A stretch of 64,000 nucleotides of DNA from Mycobacterium senriense (GCF_019668465.1 NZ_AP024828.1:4774001-4838000); one strand, 5' to 3'; positions 36,930-46,052 are shown, numbered from the stretch's first letter. Program-made: numbers and translations. Notes: generated from the letters alone by a model not told the origin.

Positions 36930-38486
36930 ATGCCCGCACCGTCAGCCGAGGTCTTCGACCGTTTGCGTCAACTGGCCGCGATCAAAGACATCACCGCACG
37001 CCAGACGAAGACGATCGACGAGATCTTCACGGGCAGGCCGCTGACCACCATCCCGATCGGCACGGCCGAAGACGTCGAAGCCGCATTCGCCGAAGCGCGG
37101 GCGGCCCAGGCCGCCTGGGCGAACCGCCCGGTCACCGAGCGCGTCGCCGTCATCGCCCGTTATCGCGACCTCGTAGTGAAGAACCGCGAGTTCCTGATGG
37201 ATCTCCTTCAGGCCGAGGCCGGTAAGGCCCGCTGGGCGGCGCAGGAGGAAATCATCGACCTGATGGCGAACGCGAACTACTACGCCGGCGTCGCCGCGGA
37301 CCTGCTCAAGCCCCACACGGTGCCCGCGCTGCTTCCCGGGATCGGCAAGACGACGGTCGGCTACCAGCCCAAGGGCGTGGTCGGGGTGATCTCGCCGTGG
37401 AACTACCCCATGACGCTGACCGTGTCCGACTCGGTGCCGGCGCTGCTGGCGGGTAACGCGGTGGTGCTCAAGCCGGACAGCCAAACCCCGTACTGTGCGC
37501 TCGCGTGCGCCGAGCTGCTCTATGAGGCCGGCTTGCCGCGGGCGCTCTATGCGATCGTGCCCGGGCCGGGCTCGGTGGTCGGCACCGCGATCATCGACAA
37601 CTGCGACTACTTGATGTTCACCGGTTCCACCGCCACCGGCAGGCAACTCGCCGAACACGCGGGCCGTCGGCTGATCGGTTTCTCGGCCGAACTCGGGGGC
37701 AAGAACGCGATGATCGTCACGCGGGGGGCCAACCTGGACAAGGCCGCCAAGGCGGCCACCCGCGCGTGCTTTTCGAATGCGGGCCAGCTGTGCATCTCCA
37801 TCGAGCGGATCTACGTGGACAAAGACATCGCCGACGATTTCGTCGGCAAGTTCGGTGCCGCGGTGCGAAACATGACGCTGGGCACCGCATATGACTTCTC
37901 GGTCGATATGGGCAGCCTGATCTCCGCGGGTCAGCTCGACACCGTGACGGACCACGTCGACGATGCGAAAGCCAAGGGCGCCAAGGTGATTGCAGGCGGC
38001 AAGGCCCGGCCCGACGTCGGGCCGCTGTTCTACGAGCCGACGGTGTTGACCGACGTCACGCAGGAGATGGAGTGCGCGGCCAACGAGACGTTCGGGCCGG
38101 TCGTCTCGATCTATCCCGTCGCCGACGTGGATGAGGCCGTCGAGAAGGCCAACGACACCGAGTACGGGCTCAACGCGAGCGTGTGGGCCGGCTCCTCGGC
38201 CGAGGGCGAGCGGGTCGCCGCGCGATTGCGGTCCGGGACGGTGAACGTCAACGAGGGGTACGCGTTCGCGTGGGGCAGCCTCAGCGCGCCGATGGGCGGG
38301 ATGGGCCAGTCCGGCGTCGGCCGCCGGCACGGTCCCGAGGGCCTGCTGAAGTACACCGAATCACAGACGATCGCGACCGCGCGCGTGTTCAATCTCGATC
38401 CGCCCCTTGGTATTCCGGGAAAACTGTGGCAGAAGTCGCTGTTGCCCATCGTGCGGACGGTATCGAAGCTTCCCGGTCGGAAGTGA
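36930..38486 (+). CDS. gabD2: Succinate-semialdehyde dehydrogenase [NADP+] 2
   Basis: The 518-residue enzyme oxidises succinic semialdehyde to succinate with NADP+. It matches the length and sequence pattern I recall for mycobacterial GabD2 (M. tuberculosis Rv1731), including the N-terminus MPAPSAEVFDRLRQLAAIKD. The fold landmarks VVGVISPWNYPMTL, FTGSTATGR, the catalytic Glu in GFSAELGGKN and the catalytic Cys in NAGQLCISIE are intact. The ATG at 36930 follows GAGAGG. In-frame upstream codons from 36816 do not look coding. It appears monocistronic. Confidence 0.93.
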   Translation: MPAPSAEVFDRLRQLAAIKDITARQTKTIDEIFTGRPLTTIPIGTAEDVEAAFAEARAAQAAWANRPVTERVAVIARYRDLVVKNREFLMDLLQAEAGKARWAAQEEIIDLMANANYYAGVAADLLKPHTVPALLPGIGKTTVGYQPKGVVGVISPWNYPMTLTVSDSVPALLAGNAVVLKPDSQTPYCALACAELLYEAGLPRALYAIVPGPGSVVGTAIIDNCDYLMFTGSTATGRQLAEHAGRRLIGFSAELGGKNAMIVTRGANLDKAAKAATRACFSNAGQLCISIERIYVDKDIADDFVGKFGAAVRNMTLGTAYDFSVDMGSLISAGQLDTVTDHVDDAKAKGAKVIAGGKARPDVGPLFYEPTVLTDVTQEMECAANETFGPVVSIYPVADVDEAVEKANDTEYGLNASVWAGSSAEGERVAARLRSGTVNVNEGYAFAWGSLSAPMGGMGQSGVGRRHGPEGLLKYTESQTIATARVFNLDPPLGIPGKLWQKSLLPIVRTVSKLPGRK

Positions 38487-38561
38487 GTTTTGGCGGCGGC
38501 CCACCGCAAATCCGCGTTACGCTCGTCGATGTCAGCGGCAATCGCACGTCAGGAGTCCGCT

Positions 38562-39140
38562 ATGAAGGCCGACGCGAAGCACTATGAGGAAGACGCTCGG
38601 CGGCTACGTGGGTACGCCACATTCGGTAACTTCTCGGATGCTCAACTACAGCGGCTCGCCCGAGTAGCTCATCGCACCGCGACGACGGCGGCATTGCCGC
38701 TGATTCATGAGCAGACTCCGTCGGACTCCTGCTACATCCTGCTCAGCGGGGAGGTGGGCGTGTACATCGGCCGGGACCGCGTCGCCGCGCTGGGGCCGGG
38801 CGAGGTGATCGGCGAATCGGCGCTGCAGCGCGGCAGGCTGCGTTCTGCCACCGTGACGACGATGGGGCCTGCCGAGCTGTTGCGGATTGAACGCGACGAT
38901 CTTGACGCGTTGCTCAACGAGATACCGGCACTTCGCGAAATCATTGACGCGTCCGTCGCGCGACACGTGCCCGTAGACCTGCCGCCGAAGCCGAAGCCAC
39001 CGTTCTCCCGGTTGGGCGCCTCGGTCCGCACCGACCTGCTCGAGCGGTTTGAGCAGGCCGCTAACAGCGCCGGCGTGGACGTCGCGACCGCACTCGAAGA
39101 TGCGCTTACCCGTTGGATCGAACGGGACGGCACAGCGTAG
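38562..39140 (+). CDS. Cyclic-nucleotide-binding-like domain protein
   Basis: This protein of about 192 residues has an N-terminal cNMP-binding-like beta-roll (residues about 15-125): FGNFSDAQLQRLARV, CYILLSGEVGVYIG, LGPGEVIGESALQ. The GES segment resembles the phosphate-binding cassette. A C-terminal helical part ends in VDVATALEDALTRWIER and could be a ribbon-helix or dimerisation segment. No standard Crp HTH is seen. The ATG at 38562 follows AGGAG. The gene lies 75 bp after gabD2 on the same strand. Confidence 0.8.
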   Translation: MKADAKHYEEDARRLRGYATFGNFSDAQLQRLARVAHRTATTAALPLIHEQTPSDSCYILLSGEVGVYIGRDRVAALGPGEVIGESALQRGRLRSATVTTMGPAELLRIERDDLDALLNEIPALREIIDASVARHVPVDLPPKPKPPFSRLGASVRTDLLERFEQAANSAGVDVATALEDALTRWIERDGTA

Positions 39141-39215
39141 CCGCTGCCTTCGTTGACCCCGATCTACTACTGGGCGTAGTATTCGGTCATCTCGCCACGC
39201 ACAAGGGGGTGCAAT

Positions 39216-39650
39216 GTGAGGTGGAGCTTCGCCCAGGTCGGGCTGGTGATCATCTGCGTTTTCCATGTCATTCAGGCCGTGATCGGGTTCATCCTCAATC
39301 CCAGCTTCGCGACCGGGCCCGATGCGCCGACTGTGCAGCTGCTCGGCATGGACTACAACGGCTGGCACGCCGTCGCCGGTCTGGCGCTGTTCGCTCCGGG
39401 GCTGGTCTTCGCTATCCGCAAGTCGTGGTCGGTGTTGTATCTACTGCTCGCCGCGATAGCCGGTGCGCTGCCGGGCATTTGGGCGTTTTTCTCGCATCAG
39501 GTCGCGTTCGTATTCAATTTTCCCAACAACACGGTTGACGCGGTGGTGCACTTGGTGACCGCCGCGATCATGGTTGGGGCGGCTGCCGTCCAGATCCGGA
39601 TGGATGGTGGGCTTCGAAACTCGCTCGCCGATCTCCGGAAAGCGCCGTAA
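39216..39650 (+). CDS. DUF4383-like four-helix membrane protein
   Basis: The 144-residue protein has four hydrophobic spans: residues about 5-28 (FAQVGLVIICVFHVIQAVIG), 50-68, 72-92 and 110-132. Short polar links separate them. The size and helix layout fit actinobacterial DUF4383 membrane proteins, whose role is unknown. The start is a GTG with AAGGGGG upstream. The gene converges with a small hypothetical gene 22 bp beyond the stop. Confidence 0.7.
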   Translation: MRWSFAQVGLVIICVFHVIQAVIGFILNPSFATGPDAPTVQLLGMDYNGWHAVAGLALFAPGLVFAIRKSWSVLYLLLAAIAGALPGIWAFFSHQVAFVFNFPNNTVDAVVHLVTAAIMVGAAAVQIRMDGGLRNSLADLRKAP

Positions 39651-39672
39651 CGCAAGGCTTTTGGACTAGCCG

Positions 39673-39984
39673 CTACTCGCTGCCGCCGATGGCACCGAGG
39701 CGCTCGCTTACCCGAACCAGCGCCTCGTCGAAGATCTCGACCTTTTCGCCGCGCTTTTCGCTGGCCGGCTGGGCGGAGCCGCGGGCACCTTCGGTCGCCA
39801 CCCGAGCCGCGCCCTGACGCCGCAACAAGTTGAAGTTCTTCTCGCGCGCTTGCCTGAGCCGGCTCTGCAAGTCCTTCAGCGCCTTCTCGTCCATGCGCGT
39901 GAGAGCCTCGGGATGACTCTCGCCGATCAACGAGCTTTCCTGCGGGGTCAGGTTCACATGGTGGGTGCTCACGCCTAGATTCAT
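39673..39984 (-). CDS. Small helical hypothetical protein
   Basis: The protein has about 103 residues beginning MNLGVSTHHVNLTPQESSLI. A Lys/Arg/Gln-rich stretch follows (KALKDLQSRLRQAREKN) that is probably helical or coiled-coil, then a polar tail. I do not recognise the family. A GTG at 40083 would extend it by 33 poorly structured residues. The ATG at 39984 is preferred because the conserved-looking part begins there, but the ribosome site is weak for both. Confidence 0.6.
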   Translation of the reverse strand: MNLGVSTHHVNLTPQESSLIGESHPEALTRMDEKALKDLQSRLRQAREKNFNLLRRQGAARVATEGARGSAQPASEKRGEKVEIFDEALVRVSERLGAIGGSE

Positions 39985-40196
39985 ATCCCGCACCGGACGA
40001 GTCGACGCGCCGAACGCCGAACCGTCACGCGCGGGCCATTTCGAGTTCACATCTGCGGCGCGTCGCGGGCCCGCCGCCGTCACACAGGTCCAGAGCTAGG
40101 CTTAGCGGAGCGGCTCACCGCAGTCGAAGTCTGCGTCCTCGGGGTCTTTCAGATCGCTCGCTGCGGGTAGTCCGTCGGTCGACGAAGGAGGTTGCG

Positions 40197-40331
40197 ATGG
40201 CCAAGCAATCAGAGAGGGACGACGGGGAGCCCAAGGGCGGCCGCCCCGGTCCGGTGGATCACGGGCGCGAAGGCGGGATGGCGACCCGTGAGAACGCGCC
40301 GGAACTCACCGAGCCGGACCGCGAGGACTGA
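40197..40331 (+). CDS. Small hydrophilic protein (44 aa)
   Basis: A near-perfect ribosome site (AAGGAGG) precedes an ATG at 40197. This opens a 44-residue frame starting MAKQSERDDGEPKGGRPGPV and ending ELTEPDRED. It is rich in Gly, Asp, Glu and Arg, with no membrane span or cysteine. The strong ribosome site is the main reason to call it real. Function unknown. Confidence 0.6.
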   Translation: MAKQSERDDGEPKGGRPGPVDHGREGGMATRENAPELTEPDRED

Positions 40332-40398
40332 ATGGAGCATCTCGAGCGGTCGCCGGGATGGGTAGCCCGGATCTCTTTGGCACGACCTAAGTGGATAG

Positions 40399-41070
40399 AT
40401 GCCGTCTGAACAGGCGCCGCCCCCGCCGCAATCGGCGCCGGGATGGTACCCCGACCCCGCCGTAGGCCACGGGCTGCAGCGATACTTCGACGGCACCAGC
40501 TGGACCAGCGAGTGGGCGTTCACCGCAGAGCCGCGGAAGAAGGGCCTGTCCGGAAGGGCGGTCCTGGCGGTGGCGGCGCTGTGCGTCCTCGTCCTCCTGA
40601 TCCTCGTGGGCAAAAGCTGGATTTTCGACCCGAAGAAGGCCAGCCACTCGCCCCCCTCGGGCAGTTCGATCGCGGCGGGCCCAACGGAGCCGGCGCCGTC
40701 GACACCGGCCGGCCCCAAGAAGCCGGAGGGAGTCACCTTCACCACCGCCCCGGGCCCGAGCGGCGACGTGGTCAACGCCCGATTCGCCATTCGTGACAAC
40801 TACACCGAGCAGCTGATCAAAGATGGCGCCCGGCTGGACACCATCGACATCCTCAAGTACGCGAGAGCGACCTATCCTGACGCGTCCGCGGTGAACGTCC
40901 AGGGCACCTTCCCGATGACCGACCCGTACGGCAACACCTCGACTCAGGTGGCCATCGACCTCACGTACTCGCGGGCGACGCTGGACAAGATCAACTTCGA
41001 CGGCATCAGCAAGGCCAGCATCTGGGAGATTCGCGATTCCGGCAATATTCTTCCGGCCTTTCAGCCGTAG
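40399..41070 (+). CDS. DUF2510 membrane-anchored protein
   Basis: The 223-residue protein opens with a Pro-rich leader and a DUF2510 motif (PGWYPDPAVGHGLQRYFDG, then TSWTSEW, residues 14-39). One transmembrane span follows (AVLAVAALCVLVLLILVG, about 54-72). Next are a Pro/Ser linker and an external domain of about 110 residues containing ARFAIRDNYTEQLIKDGARL. The N-terminus is probably cytoplasmic and the C-terminal domain outside. Function unknown. It converges with the CxxC membrane protein, 9 bp apart. Confidence 0.75.
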   Translation: MPSEQAPPPPQSAPGWYPDPAVGHGLQRYFDGTSWTSEWAFTAEPRKKGLSGRAVLAVAALCVLVLLILVGKSWIFDPKKASHSPPSGSSIAAGPTEPAPSTPAGPKKPEGVTFTTAPGPSGDVVNARFAIRDNYTEQLIKDGARLDTIDILKYARATYPDASAVNVQGTFPMTDPYGNTSTQVAIDLTYSRATLDKINFDGISKASIWEIRDSGNILPAFQP

Positions 41071-41079
41071 ACCGGGTCG

Positions 41080-41469
41080 CTACTTTGGGATGCGGGCGTC
41101 CTCGTAGCGGACGGCCGCCACCATAGCCGCGGTGAGCACGATCAGCAATGGCACGAACACCAGTGGGTACGCGGCGACTGCGGCCATGGCGATGAGCGAG
41201 CCCGGCACCATCAACGCCAACGCGGCCGTCGGATGCTTCTCGCTCAAAGTGACGATCCTCGCGGGCACCGCGAAAGCTACCGCGGCCTGCTGATACCGAT
41301 CCGGCCAATCTCCGTAATACGGGCAGCGGGTCTCCAAGCCGCAACCCGTGCAGTTGCGCCCATAGGAGTACCGGGTTTTGAGGCCGCAGCCCATGCAGGT
41401 GTGCGTGGTCATCCGGGCCATGCTCTCATTGCGTCGAGCGGCCATTGCGGGCGAGGCGTTGCCCGGCAT
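41080..41469 (-). CDS. Small membrane protein with paired CxxC motifs
   Basis: This protein of about 129 residues starts MPGNASPAMAARRNESMARM. It has a cysteine cluster (CMGCGLKTRY, then CTGCGLETRCPY) that resembles a zinc ribbon. Two hydrophobic segments lie near the C-terminus (PTAALALMVPGSLIAMAAVA and YPLVFVPLLIVLTAAMVAAV). The start at 41469 has AGGGAG upstream. Family and role are not recognised. Confidence 0.65.
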   Translation of the reverse strand: MPGNASPAMAARRNESMARMTTHTCMGCGLKTRYSYGRNCTGCGLETRCPYYGDWPDRYQQAAVAFAVPARIVTLSEKHPTAALALMVPGSLIAMAAVAAYPLVFVPLLIVLTAAMVAAVRYEDARIPK

Positions 41470-41832
41470 CCGCTGCGCTCCCTTTCGCCGGGCGTGATGC
41501 GCGGAATTAATGACGGGTTCCGGGCGGCGTCCGGGCCCTAATGACCTCCGGCCGGCTGCCCCTCGTCTCACAGCTGGACATCGGCTGAATTTGATTGTCT
41601 TGCAATGCCTCCTGGCGGATTGAAAGTCGAAATCGCCTCAAGCGGATCCGGCGCCGATCCCCCTCGTCCGTGCCCTGTTACGACAACGGCGCACCGAAGA
41701 ATGGATCGGACTCATCAGCCGTCGGGATGTCTCTTGGCTTGCTGGCATCTAACGTCCCGGACTAGAAGGCGCTGACACCCAGAATCGGCAAAGCCGGACC
41801 CTCCCGGGAGTAGGCCGACCCCGAATGATCAA
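41470..41832. other. Intergenic region, no gene seen
   Basis: About 360 bp separate the CxxC membrane protein from the TetR stop. I see no coding signature. Confidence 0.5.
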
Positions 41833-42531
41833 CTACCGCTTTGCCCTCTTCGTTCGTGCCGGCGGGGTAGCGGTGTCGGCAGCGCCGGGGCTGAGGACGG
41901 CCGGGATGACGAAGTTGCGCAATGTTGCGCGCCTGTCCAAGCGGGCATCGTGCTGCCCCTCGGCGAGGTGATCCATCAGCAGCATTTGCGCAACCCGCAC
42001 CAGCCAGTCGGCGACCGCGTCGGGATCGAGTTGCTCGCGCAGCTCGCCGTTTGCCTTCGCCGCATCGACGTAAGGTCGCAGCGTCTGTCGGATCCGATCC
42101 CGGAAGGCTGTGGATGCCGCCGCGGCCACTGTCATGGTGAGGCTTTCCGCCGAGAACAGCACACGCAGCCATCGTGATTTCTCCACGGCAGCGATCGCAC
42201 CATCGAGAGCGTCAAGCAGCCGGTTGCTGAATGGCCGGTTGCCATTCAGCGTCTGCTCCGCCCCCTCGATCACGCTGGCCGACTCACGCAGCATCACAAA
42301 CGCCAGCACGTCGTCGCGCGACCCGAAGTAGCGATACACCGTCGTCCGGTGCACTGAGGCTTCCTTGGCGATGTCGTCGACCGTAGTGCGGCTGACGCCG
42401 TGCCGCTCATAGCACGTCTCGGCCGCATCGAGCAGGCGACTGCGGGCCTGGTCGTCATCGATCGGCGGGCGATCGCCCCAAGTCCCGGAGCGGGCCGCTT
42501 TTTCAGTGACCCGGAGTCGACTAGGTGTCAC
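41833..42531 (-). CDS. TetR/AcrR family transcriptional regulator
   Basis: This regulator of about 232 residues has an N-terminal helix-turn-helix (residues about 30-75): LLDAAETCYERHGVSRTTVD, DIAKEASVHRTTVYRYFGSR. The RTTVYRYFGS block is the classic TetR recognition helix. The C-terminal two-thirds is a divergent ligand-binding domain. I chose the GTG at 42531 (VTPSRLRVTEKAAR), preceded by GAGG, because the upstream residues are Cys/Arg-rich and unlike TetR leaders. The nearest divergent gene is ubiD, 1.1 kb away. Targets unknown. Confidence 0.85.
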   Translation of the reverse strand: MTPSRLRVTEKAARSGTWGDRPPIDDDQARSRLLDAAETCYERHGVSRTTVDDIAKEASVHRTTVYRYFGSRDDVLAFVMLRESASVIEGAEQTLNGNRPFSNRLLDALDGAIAAVEKSRWLRVLFSAESLTMTVAAAASTAFRDRIRQTLRPYVDAAKANGELREQLDPDAVADWLVRVAQMLLMDHLAEGQHDARLDRRATLRNFVIPAVLSPGAADTATPPARTKRAKR

Positions 42532-43621
42532 TATTTGACCTCGGATTGCGCGGCGCCGGGCAGGCAGGTCCACAGCCGCCGCTGCGCACATCGATTCGCA
42601 TCTCGCTATGAATCTCCCTTCGAGGCAGTAACGCGCACAACAACAACGTAGCGAACAACGCCTTGCATCCGAAGTCTGATGGCGCAACTCTGTAAGGTCT
42701 GATTCCCGACGCCATTCCACCGCTGCCTGACCTAGTGCACGCACAGGCGCCGCCGCTGCGTTGACCGGGATTGCTTCTTGTCGGACGACACCGGCCGAAA
42801 GAGGGACTAACGCCCTTCGTCACCTTGCCGGCAGGCAAAGGATTACGGGAGCTAGCGGCGTTAATGCGCGCTGGCCTGACCCCGATCGGTTGATCCATGT
42901 CGACGAGTTCACGGGGTCAGGTCACGCCACGTGAGCGGTGTCGACGATGCGGTGCCGACTGCCAAACGCCCCGGGACGGAGGATGCGCGCAACGGTGGCG
43001 GCAACCTGATGACAGCCGCAGCGCGTCCGGGTACCGCTTCTTGCCGGGAGTGTGGTGGGAAATTCACAGTGCGGCGTCGGCCTCCGCAGCAATCACCGAC
43101 GACGGTCGTGGGCCGTTCCTCGGACCATCACAAAGGCACCGAGGCGATGGTGCGCGGATGCCGGGCGGCCTGCTTCAGCCGGCGCCTTGATCCTGGTGGG
43201 CGCACCATGAACAACGTACCCGGTTGGTCATCGCACCAATGGGGGTCTGTGATCGAAATTCACTCTCCAACAGGGCGATTCGCGGCTACCGCTACGATCC
43301 CCACAGGAAGATCAGTTTGTAGCAGGTTTCCGGCCGGAGCACGAGCGCTGAGGCGGCTGCCGACACAGCCTGATAACTACTGAACACGGCTCGGCATACG
43401 GGCGCGACCGGAGAGCTGAGCGCGGCAGTCGCGTGGCGGCGCGTCACCCAATCCGAGCGGTCGTCATCACAGGGCGAATAAAGGCTCTCAATTTCAACCT
43501 ATTGGGCGCACGCGTTAACGAGGCGGGATTGTCACAGTAATTCAGGGCTTTGTTCCGCACGTGCGGTAAGACTCAGCCGGCCGGCACCTCCGCAGCGAAG
43601 ACCGCGACTCAAGGAAACGCC
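42532..43621. other. 1.1-kb intergenic region upstream of ubiD
   Basis: No convincing gene is present on either strand; short open frames lack family signatures and ribosome sites. A 12-bp perfect palindrome at 43555-43566 lies in the ubiD leader. Confidence 0.5.
43555..43566. promoter_or_regulatory. 12-bp perfect palindrome upstream of ubiD
   Basis: CCGCACGTGCGG is self-complementary and lies 55 bp before the chosen ubiD start. It could be a regulator site, but in high-GC DNA a 12-bp palindrome can occur by chance. Confidence 0.3.
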
Positions 43622-45175
43622 ATGACTTTGATGCGAACTGCTCCCTACCCCGCGCGGCGTGTCGGCCCTGAGGCACATAAGGGCCGCCACTTCAACAGTT
43701 TCCGCGATTACGTTGCAGCGCTCAAGGACATCGACGAAATTCAAGAGATCGATCAACCCGTCGACTGGAACCTCGAGATGGGCGCAATCATTCGTCACAG
43801 CACCGAGACGAAGGCCGCAGCCCCGTTGTTCAACAATGTGATTGGAGCCGACCCGGGTTTGCGTGCGATGGGTGCGCCCGCGGCGACAAGCCGCCAACCG
43901 GGGCATTACCTGGCACGCCTGGCCATGATGATGGGCCACGGTCCACCCGCCACCGGTATCGAACTCGTCGAAGCCTACGTTGAGGCGAAGTCACGACCGG
44001 TGCTGGCGCCGATTCTGATATCGAAGGACAAGGCGCCATGCAAACAGAACGTCATACTGGGCAACGACATTGACCTCACACGGTTTCCGGTACCCTACAT
44101 CCACGACGGCGACGGCGGCCGGTACATCCAAACGGCGGGCGTGAATATCGTGCGGTCACCGGACGGCGCTTGGACAAACTGGTCGGTAAACCGCGCCATG
44201 CTGGTGGATAAAAATCACCTCACGGGCCTGGTAATACCTGAGCAACACATCGGCATCGTGCACGGCATGTGGAAGCAAGAGGGGAAGCCGACACCATGGG
44301 CCCTGGCGCTGGGCGCGCCTCCAGCGGCGATGCTCGCCGCCGGCGCACCGATGCCCGCCTATGTCAACGAGCACGACTTCTTCAGCCAGCTCACCGGCAC
44401 ACCGGTCGAACTCGTCAAATGCGAAACGGTCGACCTTGAGGTGCCGGCCACAGCCGAGATCGTGTTAGAGGGCTTCATCTCCGACACCGAGACCGCGATG
44501 GAAGGCCCGCTCGGCGAATACGGCGGATACACGATGGGCGAGCCAGAGCCGTGGCCGCTGTTCACCGTGACCGCCGTAACATACCGCGACCGCGCGATAC
44601 TGCCGGTAATCGCGCCCGGTCGGCCGGTGGAAGACGTGCACACGATATGGGGTCTGGGAATCTCGGCCGAGAGCCTAGACTTGTGCCGCAAAGCCCAGTT
44701 GCCCGTCACCGCGTGCTGGACTCCGCTGGACGCGGCGACGCATTGGATGGTGGTCACCGTCCCGGACAGCTGGCACGACGACACAGGCCTTTCCGTCGAT
44801 GATTTTTTGCACCGCATCGGGCAGACCATCTTCGCGTCGCACACGGGCTGGCAATTCCCCAAAATCCTGGTCATGGGTGACGACATTGACCCGACCGACC
44901 TTGCCCAGGTCGTGTGGGCGTTTGCGACCCGGTGCCATCCGGGTTCGGGCGAAATCTTGTTCTCGAAAACAAAACTCGGCTTCTGGGTCGCCTACCTAGA
45001 CTCGTCGGAGAAATACACAGGTCGCGGCGGACAGGCACTCTACAACTGCCTGATGCACCCTCAGTCGATTGGACGGCCCCTGCCCGAGGTCGCCTCGTTC
45101 ACTACGGCTTACCCGAAGGCCCTGCAACAAAAGGTCCTCGCAAACTGGCAAAACTATGGCTACCCGCCGGAGTAA
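43622..45175 (+). CDS. UbiD-family prenylated-FMN-dependent (de)carboxylase
   Basis: The protein of about 517 residues belongs to the UbiD family, which removes CO2 from aromatic or unsaturated acids, or adds it, using prenylated FMN. The cofactor region YIQTAGVNIVRSPDG and NWSVNRAM is visible, as is the acid pair E-G-P-L-G-E in AMEGPLGEYGGYTMG, corresponding to the conserved glutamates of the E-R-E network. The ATG at 43622 follows AAGGA; an ATG at 43550 adds an unlikely leader. Its cofactor enzyme ubiX follows 78 bp downstream. The natural substrate cannot be read from sequence. Confidence 0.92.
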   Translation: MTLMRTAPYPARRVGPEAHKGRHFNSFRDYVAALKDIDEIQEIDQPVDWNLEMGAIIRHSTETKAAAPLFNNVIGADPGLRAMGAPAATSRQPGHYLARLAMMMGHGPPATGIELVEAYVEAKSRPVLAPILISKDKAPCKQNVILGNDIDLTRFPVPYIHDGDGGRYIQTAGVNIVRSPDGAWTNWSVNRAMLVDKNHLTGLVIPEQHIGIVHGMWKQEGKPTPWALALGAPPAAMLAAGAPMPAYVNEHDFFSQLTGTPVELVKCETVDLEVPATAEIVLEGFISDTETAMEGPLGEYGGYTMGEPEPWPLFTVTAVTYRDRAILPVIAPGRPVEDVHTIWGLGISAESLDLCRKAQLPVTACWTPLDAATHWMVVTVPDSWHDDTGLSVDDFLHRIGQTIFASHTGWQFPKILVMGDDIDPTDLAQVVWAFATRCHPGSGEILFSKTKLGFWVAYLDSSEKYTGRGGQALYNCLMHPQSIGRPLPEVASFTTAYPKALQQKVLANWQNYGYPPE

Positions 45176-45178
45176 CAC

Positions 45179-45205
45179 CGCCGATCACCTTATCCGTGAT
45201 CGGCG
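45179..45205 (+). promoter_or_regulatory. Stem-loop between ubiD and ubiX
   Basis: CGCCGATCAC and GTGATCGGCG form perfect 10-bp arms around a 7-base loop, starting four bases after the ubiD stop. No T-run follows. It may be a partial terminator, a processing site or an mRNA stabiliser that sets the UbiD:UbiX ratio. Confidence 0.6.
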
Positions 45206-45252
45206 CCAGGTTTGATCCAATTATCGGCAGTTGCGCCGGTGAGGAGTCAAAG

Positions 45253-45927
45253 ATGTCGGCAAGGACGGATTTAACGGATCCTCCTGCGGCACGAAGTGCT
45301 CAGCAGGATTGCACGGCTGCCGGCAAGATGAAGCGCCTCATCGTCGGGATCTCCGGTGCCACCGGCATCATCTACGGTATCCGGCTCTTAGACCAGTTGC
45401 ATGCCGCAGGGGTTGAAACCCACCTGGTCACCAGCCGAGCCGGCGAAATAACCAGGTCATACGAAACCCACTACACGGCAGGAGAACTGCGGGCGAAGGC
45501 CGACGTGAGCTACCCCATCGGTGATGTGGGCGCGGCCATTGCCAGCGGGTCGTTCCGGACGCAGGGAATGATCATCGCGCCATGCTCGATGCGCACACTG
45601 GCCGAAATCGCCACCGGCGTTACCACCACCCTGTTAACGCGGGCGGCCGACGTTTGCCTCAAAGAGCGCCGACGCGTCGTCCTACTTGTGCGTGAAGCTC
45701 CGCTCACCACCATTCATCTGCGGAACATGCTCGCGGCAACCGAGGGCGGAGCCATCGTTTTTCCGCCAGTACCTGCATTTTACGACCGGCCGGCGACCGT
45801 CGACGACATCGTCAACCACACCGTCGGGCGGGTACTGGACATGTTCGACCTTGATTCCGGCCTTATCCATCGCTGGGGAGAACCGACCCATGAGAAGTTG
45901 GCCCACCGAAACGGCAAGCGCGTCTAG
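45253..45927 (+). CDS. ubiX: Flavin prenyltransferase, UbiX family
   Basis: The 224-residue protein makes prenylated FMN from FMN and a dimethylallyl donor, the cofactor of UbiD enzymes. Landmarks are LIVGISGATGIIYGIRLLDQ (flavin-binding N-terminus after a 25-residue leader), the GSF segment in AAIASGSFRTQGMIIAPCSM, LTRAADVCLKERRRVVLLVR and the C-terminal DDIVNHTVGRVLDMFDL. The ATG at 45253 has GAGGAG six bases upstream; MKRLIVG at 45328 is an alternative. The short gap after ubiD implies co-transcription. Confidence 0.93.
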   Translation: MSARTDLTDPPAARSAQQDCTAAGKMKRLIVGISGATGIIYGIRLLDQLHAAGVETHLVTSRAGEITRSYETHYTAGELRAKADVSYPIGDVGAAIASGSFRTQGMIIAPCSMRTLAEIATGVTTTLLTRAADVCLKERRRVVLLVREAPLTTIHLRNMLAATEGGAIVFPPVPAFYDRPATVDDIVNHTVGRVLDMFDLDSGLIHRWGEPTHEKLAHRNGKRV

Positions 45928-46026
45928 ATCACAGCAGTCCCGCACCATGCGTTCGACCCGTGATCCTGTATCTCGGTGACCGTGAAACTCGCCTTGGCTG
46001 ATCGCTCGGCCAACGCCGATCCTCGG

Positions 46027-46052
46027 TACAACAGACAATGCTAACTGTTGTA
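46027..46052. promoter_or_regulatory. Inverted repeat upstream of mmpL (candidate operator)
   Basis: TACAACAG and CTGTTGTA form perfect 8-bp arms separated by 10 bp, in an AT-richer stretch 65 bp before the MmpL start. The size and symmetry fit a TetR-family dimer site; two TetR genes lie within 7 kb. Confidence 0.5.

Noticed and set aside
36942..38330. A 462-codon minus-strand frame
   Set aside because: It is the antisense shadow of gabD2, which has full aldehyde dehydrogenase motifs on the plus strand.
42931..43383. 150-codon plus-strand frame between TetR and ubiD
   Set aside because: Low-complexity translation without family features; treated as intergenic.
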